Shown here in pieces: positions 35,058 to 44,775 of a stretch of 64,000 nt of DNA. Both the position numbers and the translations under genes were made by a program. The stretch spans positions 310,001 to 374,000 of the forward strand of contig NZ_CP050831.1 of assembly GCF_012113595.1 (NCBI RefSeq), read 5' to 3'. Every line of letters starts with the position of its first letter. Positions within the stretch are counted from its first letter, which is position 1. This DNA is from Bacteroides faecium (GTDB lineage Bacteria > Bacteroidota > Bacteroidia > Bacteroidales > Bacteroidaceae). The notes under the pieces were generated by a model. It had not been told where the DNA came from, made no database searches, and saw only the letters and a list, made by a program, of their open reading frames with translations.

Positions 35058-37088
35058 ATGAAAAATAGCAAATCAATGAAGAACATGATAGTGGGAGGAA
35101 TTTGTGCACTTTTATTTCTAGCATGTACTTCAGAACAAAAAAGAAATATAGAACCGACAGACAGGATAACAGTGGACAGCATTGTACTCTCACGAATCGA
35201 TTCCATTTATACCCATCCACAAAAGATAAGAGAGCTATTCGCACACACACAACAGCACTTGACGGACAGCATAGCTTACTATAAACTTGAACTGTTTATC
35301 GGCTTTTGTCTATACTATGAAGGAAAGCCGGAAAGTATCCGGCCTATCCAACAGCGGGTTTTGAGCTTTTGTGAACGAACTCCGGAAGCGAAAGAATTGG
35401 AAGCCATGTGTTGGAATCATCATGCCATGCTCCTGCAGTTTGAAAGCAAAATAGATTCCGCACTGATTTGTTTGCATCACGCTTACGATGCCCTGCAATT
35501 TGCAAATAACCATGGCGAATTAATAAGCGTCTGTATCAATATCGCCGATATGTACAACATCAACGGCAATCTTCCTAAATCAGCCGACTTCTATCTAAAA
35601 GCACTCGCCGTAGCAGATTCACTCCATTCACCAAGAGAATATTTCTCTATATATACCGGGCTGGCGCAAACATACACCTACTTGAACAACTATCCACAAG
35701 CCGACCGTTATTTTCAACTCGCAGAGAAATCCATTGCCAGCGCACTGGCACAAGAACAGGTATTCTTCTATAACAATAAAGGCAACAGTCTCTATCTGCG
35801 GGAAGATTATAATGAATCGCTCAAATGCTTTCAGGAAGCCTATAAGATATCAAACAAATTCAAATACGATTATTTCAATATAAGTATCGAAATTAACATG
35901 GGGGAACTATACACCCTATTGGACCAACCGGATTCGGCACATTATTACCTGGATAAAGCTAACCTTGCCTTATCAAAAGCGCCTAATGGCAATCAAGACC
36001 AGATATTTTACCTGAACAGCCTATACGCAGGGCTGGCACTGAAAGAAAACAATCTTACCGCTGCCGACTACTATCTGTCAAAACCATGCACAACTTCCAG
36101 AGCAACCTCTATCCACCTGCACAACAAACGCCTGATGGATTATTACGCCCGGAAACGGAACTTTGAAAAAGCCTATCGATACCGGGAAATTGTGAACCAG
36201 TATGATGACTCCCTGCGAAATGCCCGCAACGTTGCCAACATCACCGAAATAAGCTATCGCTACAGCCAGGACACCACCCTGCTTAAACGAAACATTACCA
36301 TAGCCAACAATGAGACACAAATTTCCCAACAACAAGGAGCTATCGTCCTATCCACCGCCCTGTTAGTCATTTCCGTACTTCTCGCATTCACCATCATCCT
36401 GCATATCCGCCGGAAAAGCGAACGCAAATACAACAAACAAATGGCAATGGTAGCAGAACTACGTATGGAGAATATCCGTAACCGCATCTCTCCACATTTT
36501 GTATTCAATGTTCTCAACGCTATCATGCCCACTTTCAAACAGTACTCTGAACTGGCACACCCATTACAATTACTAATTGAAGTGCTCCGTGGGAATCTGC
36601 TTGTCTCAGATAAAATCGCAGTAGAATTGGGAGAAGAAGTTGAACTTGTAAAAAAGTATGTCACACTGCGGAAAGAGACGAATCCTAATACAGCCAACGT
36701 GTTATGGGACATCGATAAGGATATTTCCACGAATACTTTAATTCCCTCCATGATTATCCAAATACCGGTAGAGAACTCACTCAAATATGCCTTTGATACA
36801 ATAGAAAATGAAGACAATCAGGTTTCTATATTAATTTCCCAAACAGAAGACGGTTTATCAATCCGCATTGAGGACAACGGAAGCGGCTACCAACCCGGCA
36901 CACATAAAGAATCCAAACGAGGCACAGGCAACGGACTAAAGGTTCTGTTCCGTACTATTGAATTACTAAACAGCAAAAACGAACAAAAAGCAACATTCGA
37001 CATTCAAAACATTCAACCAAATAATTCCGGACAACACGGAACATTAGTCACCATTTTCATTCCATTCAACTATCAAATTAAATTTTAA
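35058..37088 (+). CDS. TPR lipoprotein sensor histidine kinase (LytS type)
   Basis: The 676-aa protein starts with a signal sequence and lipobox LFLAC near residue 24. Residues 60-400 are TPR-like helical repeats (for example YNINGNLPKSADFYLKALAVAD, YFQLAEKSIASALAQEQ). One membrane helix (about 423-445) leads to a His_kinase domain with H480 in RISPHFVFNVLNAI and an ATP-binding fold (NSLKYAF, DNGSGYQPG, GNGLKVL). The frame opens upstream at 34974, but the promoter box at 35019-35026 and the signal peptide place the start at 35058. Periplasmic TPRs suggest that it senses a protein or peptide. The response regulator gene follows after three bases. Confidence 0.92.
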   Translation: MKNSKSMKNMIVGGICALLFLACTSEQKRNIEPTDRITVDSIVLSRIDSIYTHPQKIRELFAHTQQHLTDSIAYYKLELFIGFCLYYEGKPESIRPIQQRVLSFCERTPEAKELEAMCWNHHAMLLQFESKIDSALICLHHAYDALQFANNHGELISVCINIADMYNINGNLPKSADFYLKALAVADSLHSPREYFSIYTGLAQTYTYLNNYPQADRYFQLAEKSIASALAQEQVFFYNNKGNSLYLREDYNESLKCFQEAYKISNKFKYDYFNISIEINMGELYTLLDQPDSAHYYLDKANLALSKAPNGNQDQIFYLNSLYAGLALKENNLTAADYYLSKPCTTSRATSIHLHNKRLMDYYARKRNFEKAYRYREIVNQYDDSLRNARNVANITEISYRYSQDTTLLKRNITIANNETQISQQQGAIVLSTALLVISVLLAFTIILHIRRKSERKYNKQMAMVAELRMENIRNRISPHFVFNVLNAIMPTFKQYSELAHPLQLLIEVLRGNLLVSDKIAVELGEEVELVKKYVTLRKETNPNTANVLWDIDKDISTNTLIPSMIIQIPVENSLKYAFDTIENEDNQVSILISQTEDGLSIRIEDNGSGYQPGTHKESKRGTGNGLKVLFRTIELLNSKNEQKATFDIQNIQPNNSGQHGTLVTIFIPFNYQIKF

Positions 37089-37091
37089 TAT

Positions 37092-37856
37092 ATGAACACA
37101 AGAACCATCACCACTATCATTGTTGACGATGAGATTAATGCTATCCAAAACTTATCAGAAGATTTAAATGCCTATCCGGACATTAATATATTAGAAACCA
37201 CAACATCAGCGCTGAAAGCTCAAAAAAGTATTATCAAATTCCAACCCGATCTGCTGTTTCTGGATGTAGAAATGCCTAAAATGAACGGAATTGAACTACT
37301 ACAAGAAATACGTCCATACATACATTCAAATATGCATGTCGTTTTTTATAGCGCATTCGACAAATATATGCTTGACGCTCTCCGGGCTTCAGCCTTCGAC
37401 TATTTGCTTAAGCCCTACCAACCTTGTGAACTCAAGCAAATCATTGACAGAGTACATAAAAGAATAGAGTCAAGCAGTAATAACTTTGAGCAATCCATGC
37501 GTCGATTGTTAAATGACGGCAGCAAGTTTGCTTTACAGACAATGACCAGCCTGTTGCTCTTGCGCTGCTCTGATATTCTTTGTTTCCGTTATCTGGATGA
37601 GATACGTTGCTGGCAAGTTACACTTACCAGCCTGGAGCATCATCGCCTGCGAATGACTATCAAGGCAAAAGATATACTCAATCTTAGCCAATCATTCGCC
37701 CGCATAAATTCCAACTGTATCTTAAACATTGAATATTTATCTTCTATAGAGAACAATAGCTTACGTTGTATTCTTTATCCGCCATTCACCAACATGGAAA
37801 TGATGGCATCCAGAAGATATTATTCCAAACTCAAAGAAACACTCGAAATGTTATAG
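37092..37856 (+). CDS. LytTR-family response regulator
   Basis: A 254-aa protein with a receiver domain (acidic pocket D12/D13, phospho-acceptor D58 in LLFLDVEMPKMNG, KP dipeptide in YLLKPYQP) and a C-terminal LytTR-like DNA-binding domain (about 150-250, with HHRLRMTIKAKDILNLSQSFARINSNCILNIEYL). The LytTR part is more divergent than usual. It pairs with the TPR kinase immediately upstream. The candidate box shared by both promoter regions suggests that it controls its own operon and the following exported-protein operon. Confidence 0.9.
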   Translation: MNTRTITTIIVDDEINAIQNLSEDLNAYPDINILETTTSALKAQKSIIKFQPDLLFLDVEMPKMNGIELLQEIRPYIHSNMHVVFYSAFDKYMLDALRASAFDYLLKPYQPCELKQIIDRVHKRIESSSNNFEQSMRRLLNDGSKFALQTMTSLLLLRCSDILCFRYLDEIRCWQVTLTSLEHHRLRMTIKAKDILNLSQSFARINSNCILNIEYLSSIENNSLRCILYPPFTNMEMMASRRYYSKLKETLEML

Positions 37857-37912
37857 GACGAGAGGGTAAAAAGAACAGAACAAAAAAAACACCAATAAAA
37901 CATCAGTTCCGA

Positions 37913-37994
37913 CCGGTTAAGCGTAATCGCTCCACATCCAGGCAGTTTTCCCAAAAACGGCATTTTATCATCTTCTCATTTTATACTAATTTTG
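37913..37994 (+). promoter_or_regulatory. Promoter region of the exported-protein operon with a candidate LytTR box
   Basis: CCGGTTAAGCGTAAT (37913-37927) matches the box ahead of the kinase gene. A -7 box TAATTTTG (37987-37994) follows without a clear -33 box. The untranslated leader of about 95 bases to the ATG at 38096 contains a small dyad (GGCGT at 38016-38020 with ACGCC). Confidence 0.45.
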
Positions 37995-38095
37995 ACATTG
38001 TGACAATACAAAAAAGGCGTTTCCACCAGAAATAGTTCCACGCCCTACACAATGTAAAATCTACCTCGGAACTAAGTAGAACATAACAAACTAAA

Positions 38096-40162
38096 ATGAG
38101 AAAATTAGCATTATTTTTATCATGTTGCTTGTGCTTTCCCTATATGTTTGCCCAAGTGACAACGCAAAAGGAAACACAGCAGAAATACATTTATCCACAA
38201 AAGGTAGTCCCTATGGGAATGGATAATTACCTGTTTTCTACTTACTTTCATAATGGTAAGAAGAGCTACAATCTACGCAATTCCATGCTCAGTTCTTCCG
38301 ATCCGGTCATTTCATTAAAGATCAATCCCTCGGGCTCCTCATTTGCTGTCCTCAGTGGGAAAGGCAACAAAAGAAAAGTAAGCATTCATAACCTTTGGCA
38401 GTCGGAGAAAGCGATACACAAATTCCCGAAGACATTCTCACCAATAGCTATTTGCTACGCTCCGAATGCAAAAAAGTTTGTCATTTCCGATTCTAAGAAG
38501 AGAATACACTTTTTCGATACGAAAGAGTATGCACTACTGCAAGAAGTCACTCTTCCACTGACAGCCGAACGGATGGCTATCAGCAACAATAATTACTTTC
38601 TAGCCGCGTCGAATGGAAATGAGTTGTCCGTTTGGAATATCGAGAGCAAGGCGGAAAAGAAAAGACTCACATTCACCGCACCAATTAATTGTTTCGACTT
38701 TTCAGATGACAGCAACCAACTGGCTATTGTCACAGCCGACGGCATTCTATCCATATACGACACACGGACGTTATTGATACAGCAAACCATTGACGCCATG
38801 GGAAAAGCATTGTTCTGCAGCTATCATCCCGAAGGGAAATACATTGCTATCGTAACAGGAGACAATCGCATATCCATCCTCAACCTCATGAACGGTGAGG
38901 ATCGTCGCTATATTGAAAACCCGCAAGGAGGCATCACTGACGCCCTGTTCGTGAAAGATGGAAAAGGAACTGTTTATCTTGCTTATAATACCCGTAATGA
39001 TATTACTTACGAAAATATAGCAAACCTGGCTCCTTGTTATACCAATCTGATTGCAGATGAAGTTAACGACCGCATGAATGAATGGATGAAAATGAAAGAA
39101 GGAGAAACGATGGAAGAATATAATCTTCGTGTAAACGACAAAACACGCGCCGAGCAACAAATGCTGTTCGAACAAGAGGTGGCAACCCGTATGGCTGAAA
39201 ATCTGGTAGACAAATCAGAGGTCAAATTCGGAGAATATAATCCAACTTCTAATATGTTGGCTGTGGATTTCAACTCCATGCCACCCATTTATCTTCCTAT
39301 TCCGACTGAAGAAGTATCCGATTTTATGGATCCCGGTAATCTCGAATTCCGCAATGCCGTATATGGAGTCAACAAGGATGACAAGTTTGAATTAATCTAT
39401 GCCGATGTCTACAATAAAGCTTCCGGAAAGACCTATACATTCGACAACCTGGAAAGGGAATCACTCGATTATCTGAAGTCCGAAGAAGACTTCGTACCAT
39501 TAGAGATGGTTCAACAGTCCAACATGGACGAAATCAAACTGAAAGAAATCAAGGACGATATCGTAAAAATGGCTATGGAAAACAAATCAATTTCCGAGCA
39601 CACCAACATTGCCGTAGATGCAGGTATCATAGCCGGTGTAGATGCTGACGGCAAAAAAATCATGAATTACAAAATCGATTATTCATATACCGTCGACCAG
39701 ACTTTCTCCGCAAAAGAAGACTTTAAGCCGGGGAAATATATATCCAGTGAATCAGCAGCGGCCCTTTCCATGCTAAATATTATGAAACAGGCGTTCAAAG
39801 AAAGATTCTCGCAATATATCAAAGACGATAAAAAACTTGAAATCAAGATTACCGGTGTGGCAGACGCTTCTCCTATCCGAAGAAAGATTGCTTATGACGG
39901 ACATTACGGTGATTTCACAAACGAACCGATTTATAAAGATGGAAACTTATCCAACATCACTGTTACACGAAAAAGCGGAATCACAGAAAATGAACAACTC
40001 GCTTTCTTGCGTGCGGCAGGTGTGAAAGATTATATCGAAAAGAATATACCCGAACTTTCGAAAATGAATACCAATTATAAATACGATATCGAAGTTACTG
40101 AAAAAGAAGGAAGCGAATTCAGAAGAATCAGTGTTGAACTATTATTCGTAGACGCACTTTAA
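38096..40162 (+). CDS. Exported WD40-like protein
   Basis: The 688-aa protein has a signal peptide (MRKLALFLSCCLCFPYMFAQ). Residues 60-320 show repeated beta-propeller strands of WD40 character (KVSIHNLW, KRIHFFDTKEYALLQ, NELSVWNIESKAEKKRLTF, GILSIYDTRTLLIQQ, NRISILNLMNGEDRRYI). The second half (about 330-688) is alpha/beta, without a family I recognise; it contains the segment MKEGETMEEYNLRVNDKTRAEQQMLFEQEVATRMAE, which resembles one in the next gene product (KDPYETVEEYKERVTESKREEKVKALL). It is first in the nine-gene operon and probably acts as a scaffold in the periplasm or on the surface. Confidence 0.8.
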   Translation: MRKLALFLSCCLCFPYMFAQVTTQKETQQKYIYPQKVVPMGMDNYLFSTYFHNGKKSYNLRNSMLSSSDPVISLKINPSGSSFAVLSGKGNKRKVSIHNLWQSEKAIHKFPKTFSPIAICYAPNAKKFVISDSKKRIHFFDTKEYALLQEVTLPLTAERMAISNNNYFLAASNGNELSVWNIESKAEKKRLTFTAPINCFDFSDDSNQLAIVTADGILSIYDTRTLLIQQTIDAMGKALFCSYHPEGKYIAIVTGDNRISILNLMNGEDRRYIENPQGGITDALFVKDGKGTVYLAYNTRNDITYENIANLAPCYTNLIADEVNDRMNEWMKMKEGETMEEYNLRVNDKTRAEQQMLFEQEVATRMAENLVDKSEVKFGEYNPTSNMLAVDFNSMPPIYLPIPTEEVSDFMDPGNLEFRNAVYGVNKDDKFELIYADVYNKASGKTYTFDNLERESLDYLKSEEDFVPLEMVQQSNMDEIKLKEIKDDIVKMAMENKSISEHTNIAVDAGIIAGVDADGKKIMNYKIDYSYTVDQTFSAKEDFKPGKYISSESAAALSMLNIMKQAFKERFSQYIKDDKKLEIKITGVADASPIRRKIAYDGHYGDFTNEPIYKDGNLSNITVTRKSGITENEQLAFLRAAGVKDYIEKNIPELSKMNTNYKYDIEVTEKEGSEFRRISVELLFVDAL

Positions 40163-40174
40163 TTCATAAGACTT

Positions 40175-42748
40175 ATGAGAAAACAGCTATTATTAGTCGG
40201 TTTATTAGCTTGTGCCGGAATGACGTGCCAGACAATTCGCGCCCAGTCATTGGAAAGCGCTGCCAGCGCATACAAGACTTTTGTCCGTCTCAATAATGAA
40301 AATGGTGACAAGGCGGCGATGTATTCCACGCTATACCAAGGCTACAAAGAGTATGTTGCCATACTGAACTCATCTTCACGAGGCAGCGCAGCCTACAATC
40401 AGGCAAAAGGTGCTCTGCGGGATATGTTTCCTTATTTGCAAAAAGGAGCCATATTCAACTCACAAAGGGGAACACAACAAAATGCACTCCTGTTTGCACA
40501 AGCCTATGTGGACATACCAATTATGAAAGCCTTCAAAGGTGAACAGTTGCCGAAGGACAGCTATTACCCCACTATGGTATATTTTGCCGCATCGGGAACC
40601 TATAATTCAAAAAATTATGCGAAGGCAATTCCATATTTTAGAGAATATCTGGACACCCATGACACTAAAAAACGGCAAAGCGTATTTGTCTTCATGGCCA
40701 AAGCATGTGGAGCTATTAGAGATTACGCGCAAGCCAGAAGCGTGTTGGAGGAAGCGATAGCCAGCTATCCTTCTGATTTCAATATGCTCTCTACAGCTAT
40801 TAACTGCTGCATTGACAATGGAGACAATGAAGGACTTCAAGTATTTGTGAACAAAGCATTGACCATCAAGCCGAATGACCCTACGTTACTTAACATACAG
40901 GGGAAACTGTATGAAGAAACACACAACTATCAGCAGGCACTGAACATTTATACCACATTACGGAATTCCAACCCGCGTAGCCTGGAAGTTGCCAAACATT
41001 TAGGGTTGAACTACTACAACCTTGGAGTAATCTGCTACAATAAAAGTGTGATGGAAGGAAATAAATCATTTAAAAAGCAGTCCGAAGAGTACTTTACCGC
41101 CGCAATCGCCACTTTTAAAGAAGTGTTGGCAGCCGATCCCACTTCCTTAAAATATATGCAAGCATTGGCCACAGCCTATAGTTGTTTGGAAAATAGCAAC
41201 GAGCTAAGTGCCATCAACCGGAAAATCGCCTCTTTAGGCGGAAGTACGGTGGTTGCTTCTTCTGCTCCGGCACTGGTAGATTTTTCGGGAAATACCCCTG
41301 CAAAAAGCGGACACACTGTAGACAGTCCTTCACTTGCCTCCAGTAGCCAACAATCAGCCGGGAATAATCCAAACGCTCCATTCACTTCTTCAACCTATGA
41401 CATTCCGGGATATTCTCAGTTTGCCAAAAGTTATATAGAAAAGAAAATCAGTATCTGGCAGACGAAAGACCCTTATGAGACGGTAGAAGAATACAAAGAG
41501 CGAGTGACAGAATCCAAACGTGAAGAAAAAGTAAAAGCACTGCTCAAAGAAGCTGAAGCAAATTATATAAACAGCTATGCGGGAAGCGTACAGCTAAGTG
41601 ATATGCAGTTGAAACCATACGATGCCGACAATCAGGTATTCCTGATTCAGTCCAGATTCGGTGAAGTCATCCTTCCCGTCCCTCGCGAAAACAATGAAGC
41701 CAAAATTTTTGCCAGCAACTGGAACGGGATGCAACTCAAAGAACCTAAGTTTTTCATCAACAATGATCGGCTGGCTCTTTCAAGCGTAACGTTCGTTACA
41801 CCGATGGGAAATTCTTACTGTTACAGCGACAAGGCTTCGCTCAACTATACAGAAACATCTGTCGATATGCACTTTGACGCTATTGATTATGGTTCTCTCG
41901 CACAGACCGGCACGTCGGCGTCTCCAGCATCGAGAGTACAAAAGAACGAAATAAAGATTGGAAGTTCGGATGTAGATATAAATATACCGGAAGCTAAGGT
42001 GGATAACAATAAAACATTTGCCGTAATTATCTCCAACGAGAATTACAGTATGGTCACCAAAGTTCCGATGGCATTGAGTGACGGGAAGACTTTCAGCCGC
42101 TATTGCGAAAAGACGCTGGGAATGCCTCAGAACAATATCCGTTTCTATCCCGATGCCTCATACGGGACAATGCTACGCGCTATGCGTGACATAAAGGATA
42201 TAGCCTCAGCATATTCAGGAGATATACAAATAGTCTTCTACTATGCTGGGCATGGCATTCCGAATGAAGCGACCAAAGACGCTTATCTGCTTCCCATCGA
42301 TGCAGACGGCACACAGACAGAAGGTTGCTATCCGCTTAGTAAACTCTACGCAGAGTTAGGCAGCCTGAGTGCCAAATCGGTAGTTGTCTTTCTGGATGCT
42401 TGTTTCAGCGGTGCCAAACGTGATGGCGGCATGCTTGCTTCCGCCCGTGGAGTGGCGTTGAAGGCTAAAAAAGAAGATCCAAAAGGAAATATGGTAATTT
42501 TCAGTGCGGCATCGGACGATGAAACGGCTTTTCCATATAAAGAAAAAGGACACGGTCTGTTTACTTACTTTCTACTCAAAAAACTACAGGAGACCAAAGG
42601 TAATGTAACGCTTCAGGAACTGGGGAATTACATCACGACAAATGTAAAGCAGCAGTCTGTTGTCGTAAACCGGAAAGTACAAACAGCAACAGTTTCTTCT
42701 TCCGTTTCTCTCACAGAGAGCTGGAAGACGCTGAAACTGAAACCATAA
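40175..42748 (+). CDS. Exported TPR-caspase (peptidase C14 family)
   Basis: The 857-aa protein has a signal peptide (ending IRAQ), TPR-like repeats (about residues 60-350), a Ser-rich linker (about 365-410), a region similar to its neighbour (KDPYETVEEYKERVTESKREEK), and a C-terminal caspase-fold protease (about 615-850). The catalytic dyad is H693 (YYAGHGIP) and C743 (FLDACFSGA). An exported caspase-like enzyme is unusual. Many prokaryotic caspase homologues cut after Arg or Lys, and three fimbrillin-like lipoproteins in this operon carry Arg near their mature N-termini. Processing of those subunits is a plausible job, not shown. Confidence 0.88.
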   Translation: MRKQLLLVGLLACAGMTCQTIRAQSLESAASAYKTFVRLNNENGDKAAMYSTLYQGYKEYVAILNSSSRGSAAYNQAKGALRDMFPYLQKGAIFNSQRGTQQNALLFAQAYVDIPIMKAFKGEQLPKDSYYPTMVYFAASGTYNSKNYAKAIPYFREYLDTHDTKKRQSVFVFMAKACGAIRDYAQARSVLEEAIASYPSDFNMLSTAINCCIDNGDNEGLQVFVNKALTIKPNDPTLLNIQGKLYEETHNYQQALNIYTTLRNSNPRSLEVAKHLGLNYYNLGVICYNKSVMEGNKSFKKQSEEYFTAAIATFKEVLAADPTSLKYMQALATAYSCLENSNELSAINRKIASLGGSTVVASSAPALVDFSGNTPAKSGHTVDSPSLASSSQQSAGNNPNAPFTSSTYDIPGYSQFAKSYIEKKISIWQTKDPYETVEEYKERVTESKREEKVKALLKEAEANYINSYAGSVQLSDMQLKPYDADNQVFLIQSRFGEVILPVPRENNEAKIFASNWNGMQLKEPKFFINNDRLALSSVTFVTPMGNSYCYSDKASLNYTETSVDMHFDAIDYGSLAQTGTSASPASRVQKNEIKIGSSDVDINIPEAKVDNNKTFAVIISNENYSMVTKVPMALSDGKTFSRYCEKTLGMPQNNIRFYPDASYGTMLRAMRDIKDIASAYSGDIQIVFYYAGHGIPNEATKDAYLLPIDADGTQTEGCYPLSKLYAELGSLSAKSVVVFLDACFSGAKRDGGMLASARGVALKAKKEDPKGNMVIFSAASDDETAFPYKEKGHGLFTYFLLKKLQETKGNVTLQELGNYITTNVKQQSVVVNRKVQTATVSSSVSLTESWKTLKLKP

Positions 42749-42777
42749 TATCAATCAACAATAAAAAAATAAAACAA

Positions 42778-43554
42778 ATGAAGAATCTATTGATGTCAGG
42801 GCTATTCCTTTTATTAGGAAACATCTACCTGTCTGCACAGAATACGGTTAGCGGCACTGTTACAGATAAAAAGGGGAACCCGATACCGGGAGCGAAAGTC
42901 GTCGTAAAAGGAGACACGGAAGCTACACTTTCAGAACTAGACGGAACGTTCAAACTGGAAAGTAACAAACCGATAAAGAAAATCAAAATTTTCTATGGAG
43001 GAATGCGCCCCAAAGAACTGAATGTAGCACCTCTGAGCGTGCAACTTTATAAAGAAAGTTGGTGGACTCAAAAACCGGAGAAATACCAATGGTTTGCAAG
43101 CCTGCAAGTCGGATTACCGGAGAATGACTTTGGAAGCCCTTCTTTCGGGCTCATGGTGGGCGGAGTAAAGAATCTCGGCTGGTATGTGAAAGGGCTCTAC
43201 CGTCCGTTGCAGTCTACTGATTATGAATCTGACTCGGAAACCAGTAACCACTGGTACACCGGTAAAAGCAAGAATAGTTTTTACTCTGCAACGGGAGGTC
43301 TTATCCTGCGTCTTTGGTGCCCTGTCCATATCTATTTTGGAGCCGGTTATGCCAAGCGAAAAATAGCTTGGGAAATGACAGGAGACAAATATCTGAGATA
43401 TGATCCCGACTGTTATGACGGTGCCGCACTGGATTTCGGTCTTATGTTCCGCGTAAAAAACATTCTCGTCAATGCAGGTAGCATTTATACGATTAAAAAT
43501 GGAGATAAAGGAAACGAATTTGTAGGAAACATCGGAATCGGCTATTGCTTTTAA
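42778..43554 (+). CDS. Carboxypeptidase-regulatory-like domain protein with beta-barrel-like C-terminus
   Basis: A 258-aa exported protein (signal peptide ending YLSAQ). Residues 21-90 are a CarboxypepD_reg-like domain (NTVSGTVTDKKGNPIPGAKVVVKGD...LSELDGTFKLES), as found at the N-terminus of TonB-dependent receptors. The remaining part consists of beta strands with aromatic girdles and ends in GIGYCF, a terminal Phe consistent with a small outer membrane barrel. It is 29 bases after the caspase gene. It could be the outer membrane part of the system encoded by this operon. Confidence 0.75.
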   Translation: MKNLLMSGLFLLLGNIYLSAQNTVSGTVTDKKGNPIPGAKVVVKGDTEATLSELDGTFKLESNKPIKKIKIFYGGMRPKELNVAPLSVQLYKESWWTQKPEKYQWFASLQVGLPENDFGSPSFGLMVGGVKNLGWYVKGLYRPLQSTDYESDSETSNHWYTGKSKNSFYSATGGLILRLWCPVHIYFGAGYAKRKIAWEMTGDKYLRYDPDCYDGAALDFGLMFRVKNILVNAGSIYTIKNGDKGNEFVGNIGIGYCF

Positions 43555-43574
43555 ATAAAACAGAAATAGAAAAT

Positions 43575-44762
43575 ATGAAAAAGATACAATATATATTGAG
43601 CAGCATGGCGCTAGGCGTATGCATATTGCTCAGCGGTTGTCAGGATTTGGATGAACCGACACGTACTGTTCCAGTAATAGGGGAGATAGGGACAAGTAAT
43701 ATCAGTGCCACATCTATCACTCTTACGGGATCTGTTTACGGCTCTTATGACAAGTGCTATTTCCTTCTTTCCACCTCACAGGATATGAGCAACGCGGAAG
43801 AATATTCCGCCAATGTAATTGGCGGTAATGCCAGTACAACGATTTATGAACTGCGCCCCAACACGACTTATTATTATGTATTGGTTGTCACAAAAGGCGA
43901 CGACGAAGCACGGGGAAAAGTATCTTCCGCGACAACATCGGACAATATTTTTAAAATAGGTAACGTAACGTTCGGCAACGGAGAAAGTGGAGAGATGCCG
44001 ACAGAGATTGGAACGTGTATATGGAGAATGCCCCAACAGCCAATAAGTGATTATGTGAATGCAAAACTCTCCAAGAATGGAGATTCATGGGAAATTCCTT
44101 ATTCATGGGAAATGATATCGAATGGAAATTATGTGATGTATGCGTATGCACCATATGATGAAAGTCTCACAGAAAATGAGAACTTTTATTCCGGAGGACG
44201 TATCCCTGTAGCAACTTATAAATACAATGCCATCGATTATCTGTATGGTCAAAGCAACGAATTCAATGTAAACCAGACTACGGCAAATGTCACGATGTAT
44301 CATGCTTTGGCTAAAGTTGTCTTTAAATTTAAATTAGCAGAATATTATCAGAATGATAACGCTGTCATTACCGACATTACATTGAGTAACCAGAAAGATG
44401 GCGGAAACATATTACCTACTACCGGATATATAAATCTTCGAAACGGCGGTTTTGAGACAGACGGATATTCATATAGCGAACCGTTAAAATACTCTACAGA
44501 AATATCGGTAAATAAAGCCACAACCACCGAAGTGGTAATAATGTCTATCCCCACAATGGCATATGGCACTATAACCATAACTATCACCATAGACGGTCAT
44601 ACATATTCTCAACCATTGACAATAAATGGAGAGACGGCATGGAAAAGAGGACAACAATATTCTTTTGATGCTACCGTGAATGAATCAGAACTCGTTCTTG
44701 GTAATGTAGAGGTAGAAGCATGGCACAATAATAACAGTGGTGACATCACAATAAACAATTAA
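43575..44762 (+). CDS. Fimbrillin-like lipoprotein with fibronectin type III-like N-domain
   Basis: The 395-aa product has a lipobox (LLSGC, Cys22) and starts at 43575; the frame continues upstream by ten codons into the previous gene but without a better start. Residues 35-130 resemble a fibronectin type III domain (NISATSITLTGSVYGSYDKCYFLLSTS...YELRPNTTYYYVLVVTKGD). The rest (about 140-395) has the fimbrillin pattern: WRMPQQP, VMYAYAPYDE, YHALAKVVFKFKLA and a terminal strand VEVEAWHNNNSGDITI. It precedes two other fimbrillin-like genes. Confidence 0.8.
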   Translation: MKKIQYILSSMALGVCILLSGCQDLDEPTRTVPVIGEIGTSNISATSITLTGSVYGSYDKCYFLLSTSQDMSNAEEYSANVIGGNASTTIYELRPNTTYYYVLVVTKGDDEARGKVSSATTSDNIFKIGNVTFGNGESGEMPTEIGTCIWRMPQQPISDYVNAKLSKNGDSWEIPYSWEMISNGNYVMYAYAPYDESLTENENFYSGGRIPVATYKYNAIDYLYGQSNEFNVNQTTANVTMYHALAKVVFKFKLAEYYQNDNAVITDITLSNQKDGGNILPTTGYINLRNGGFETDGYSYSEPLKYSTEISVNKATTTEVVIMSIPTMAYGTITITITIDGHTYSQPLTINGETAWKRGQQYSFDATVNESELVLGNVEVEAWHNNNSGDITINN

Positions 44763-44775
44763 AGAAAAGAAAGTT

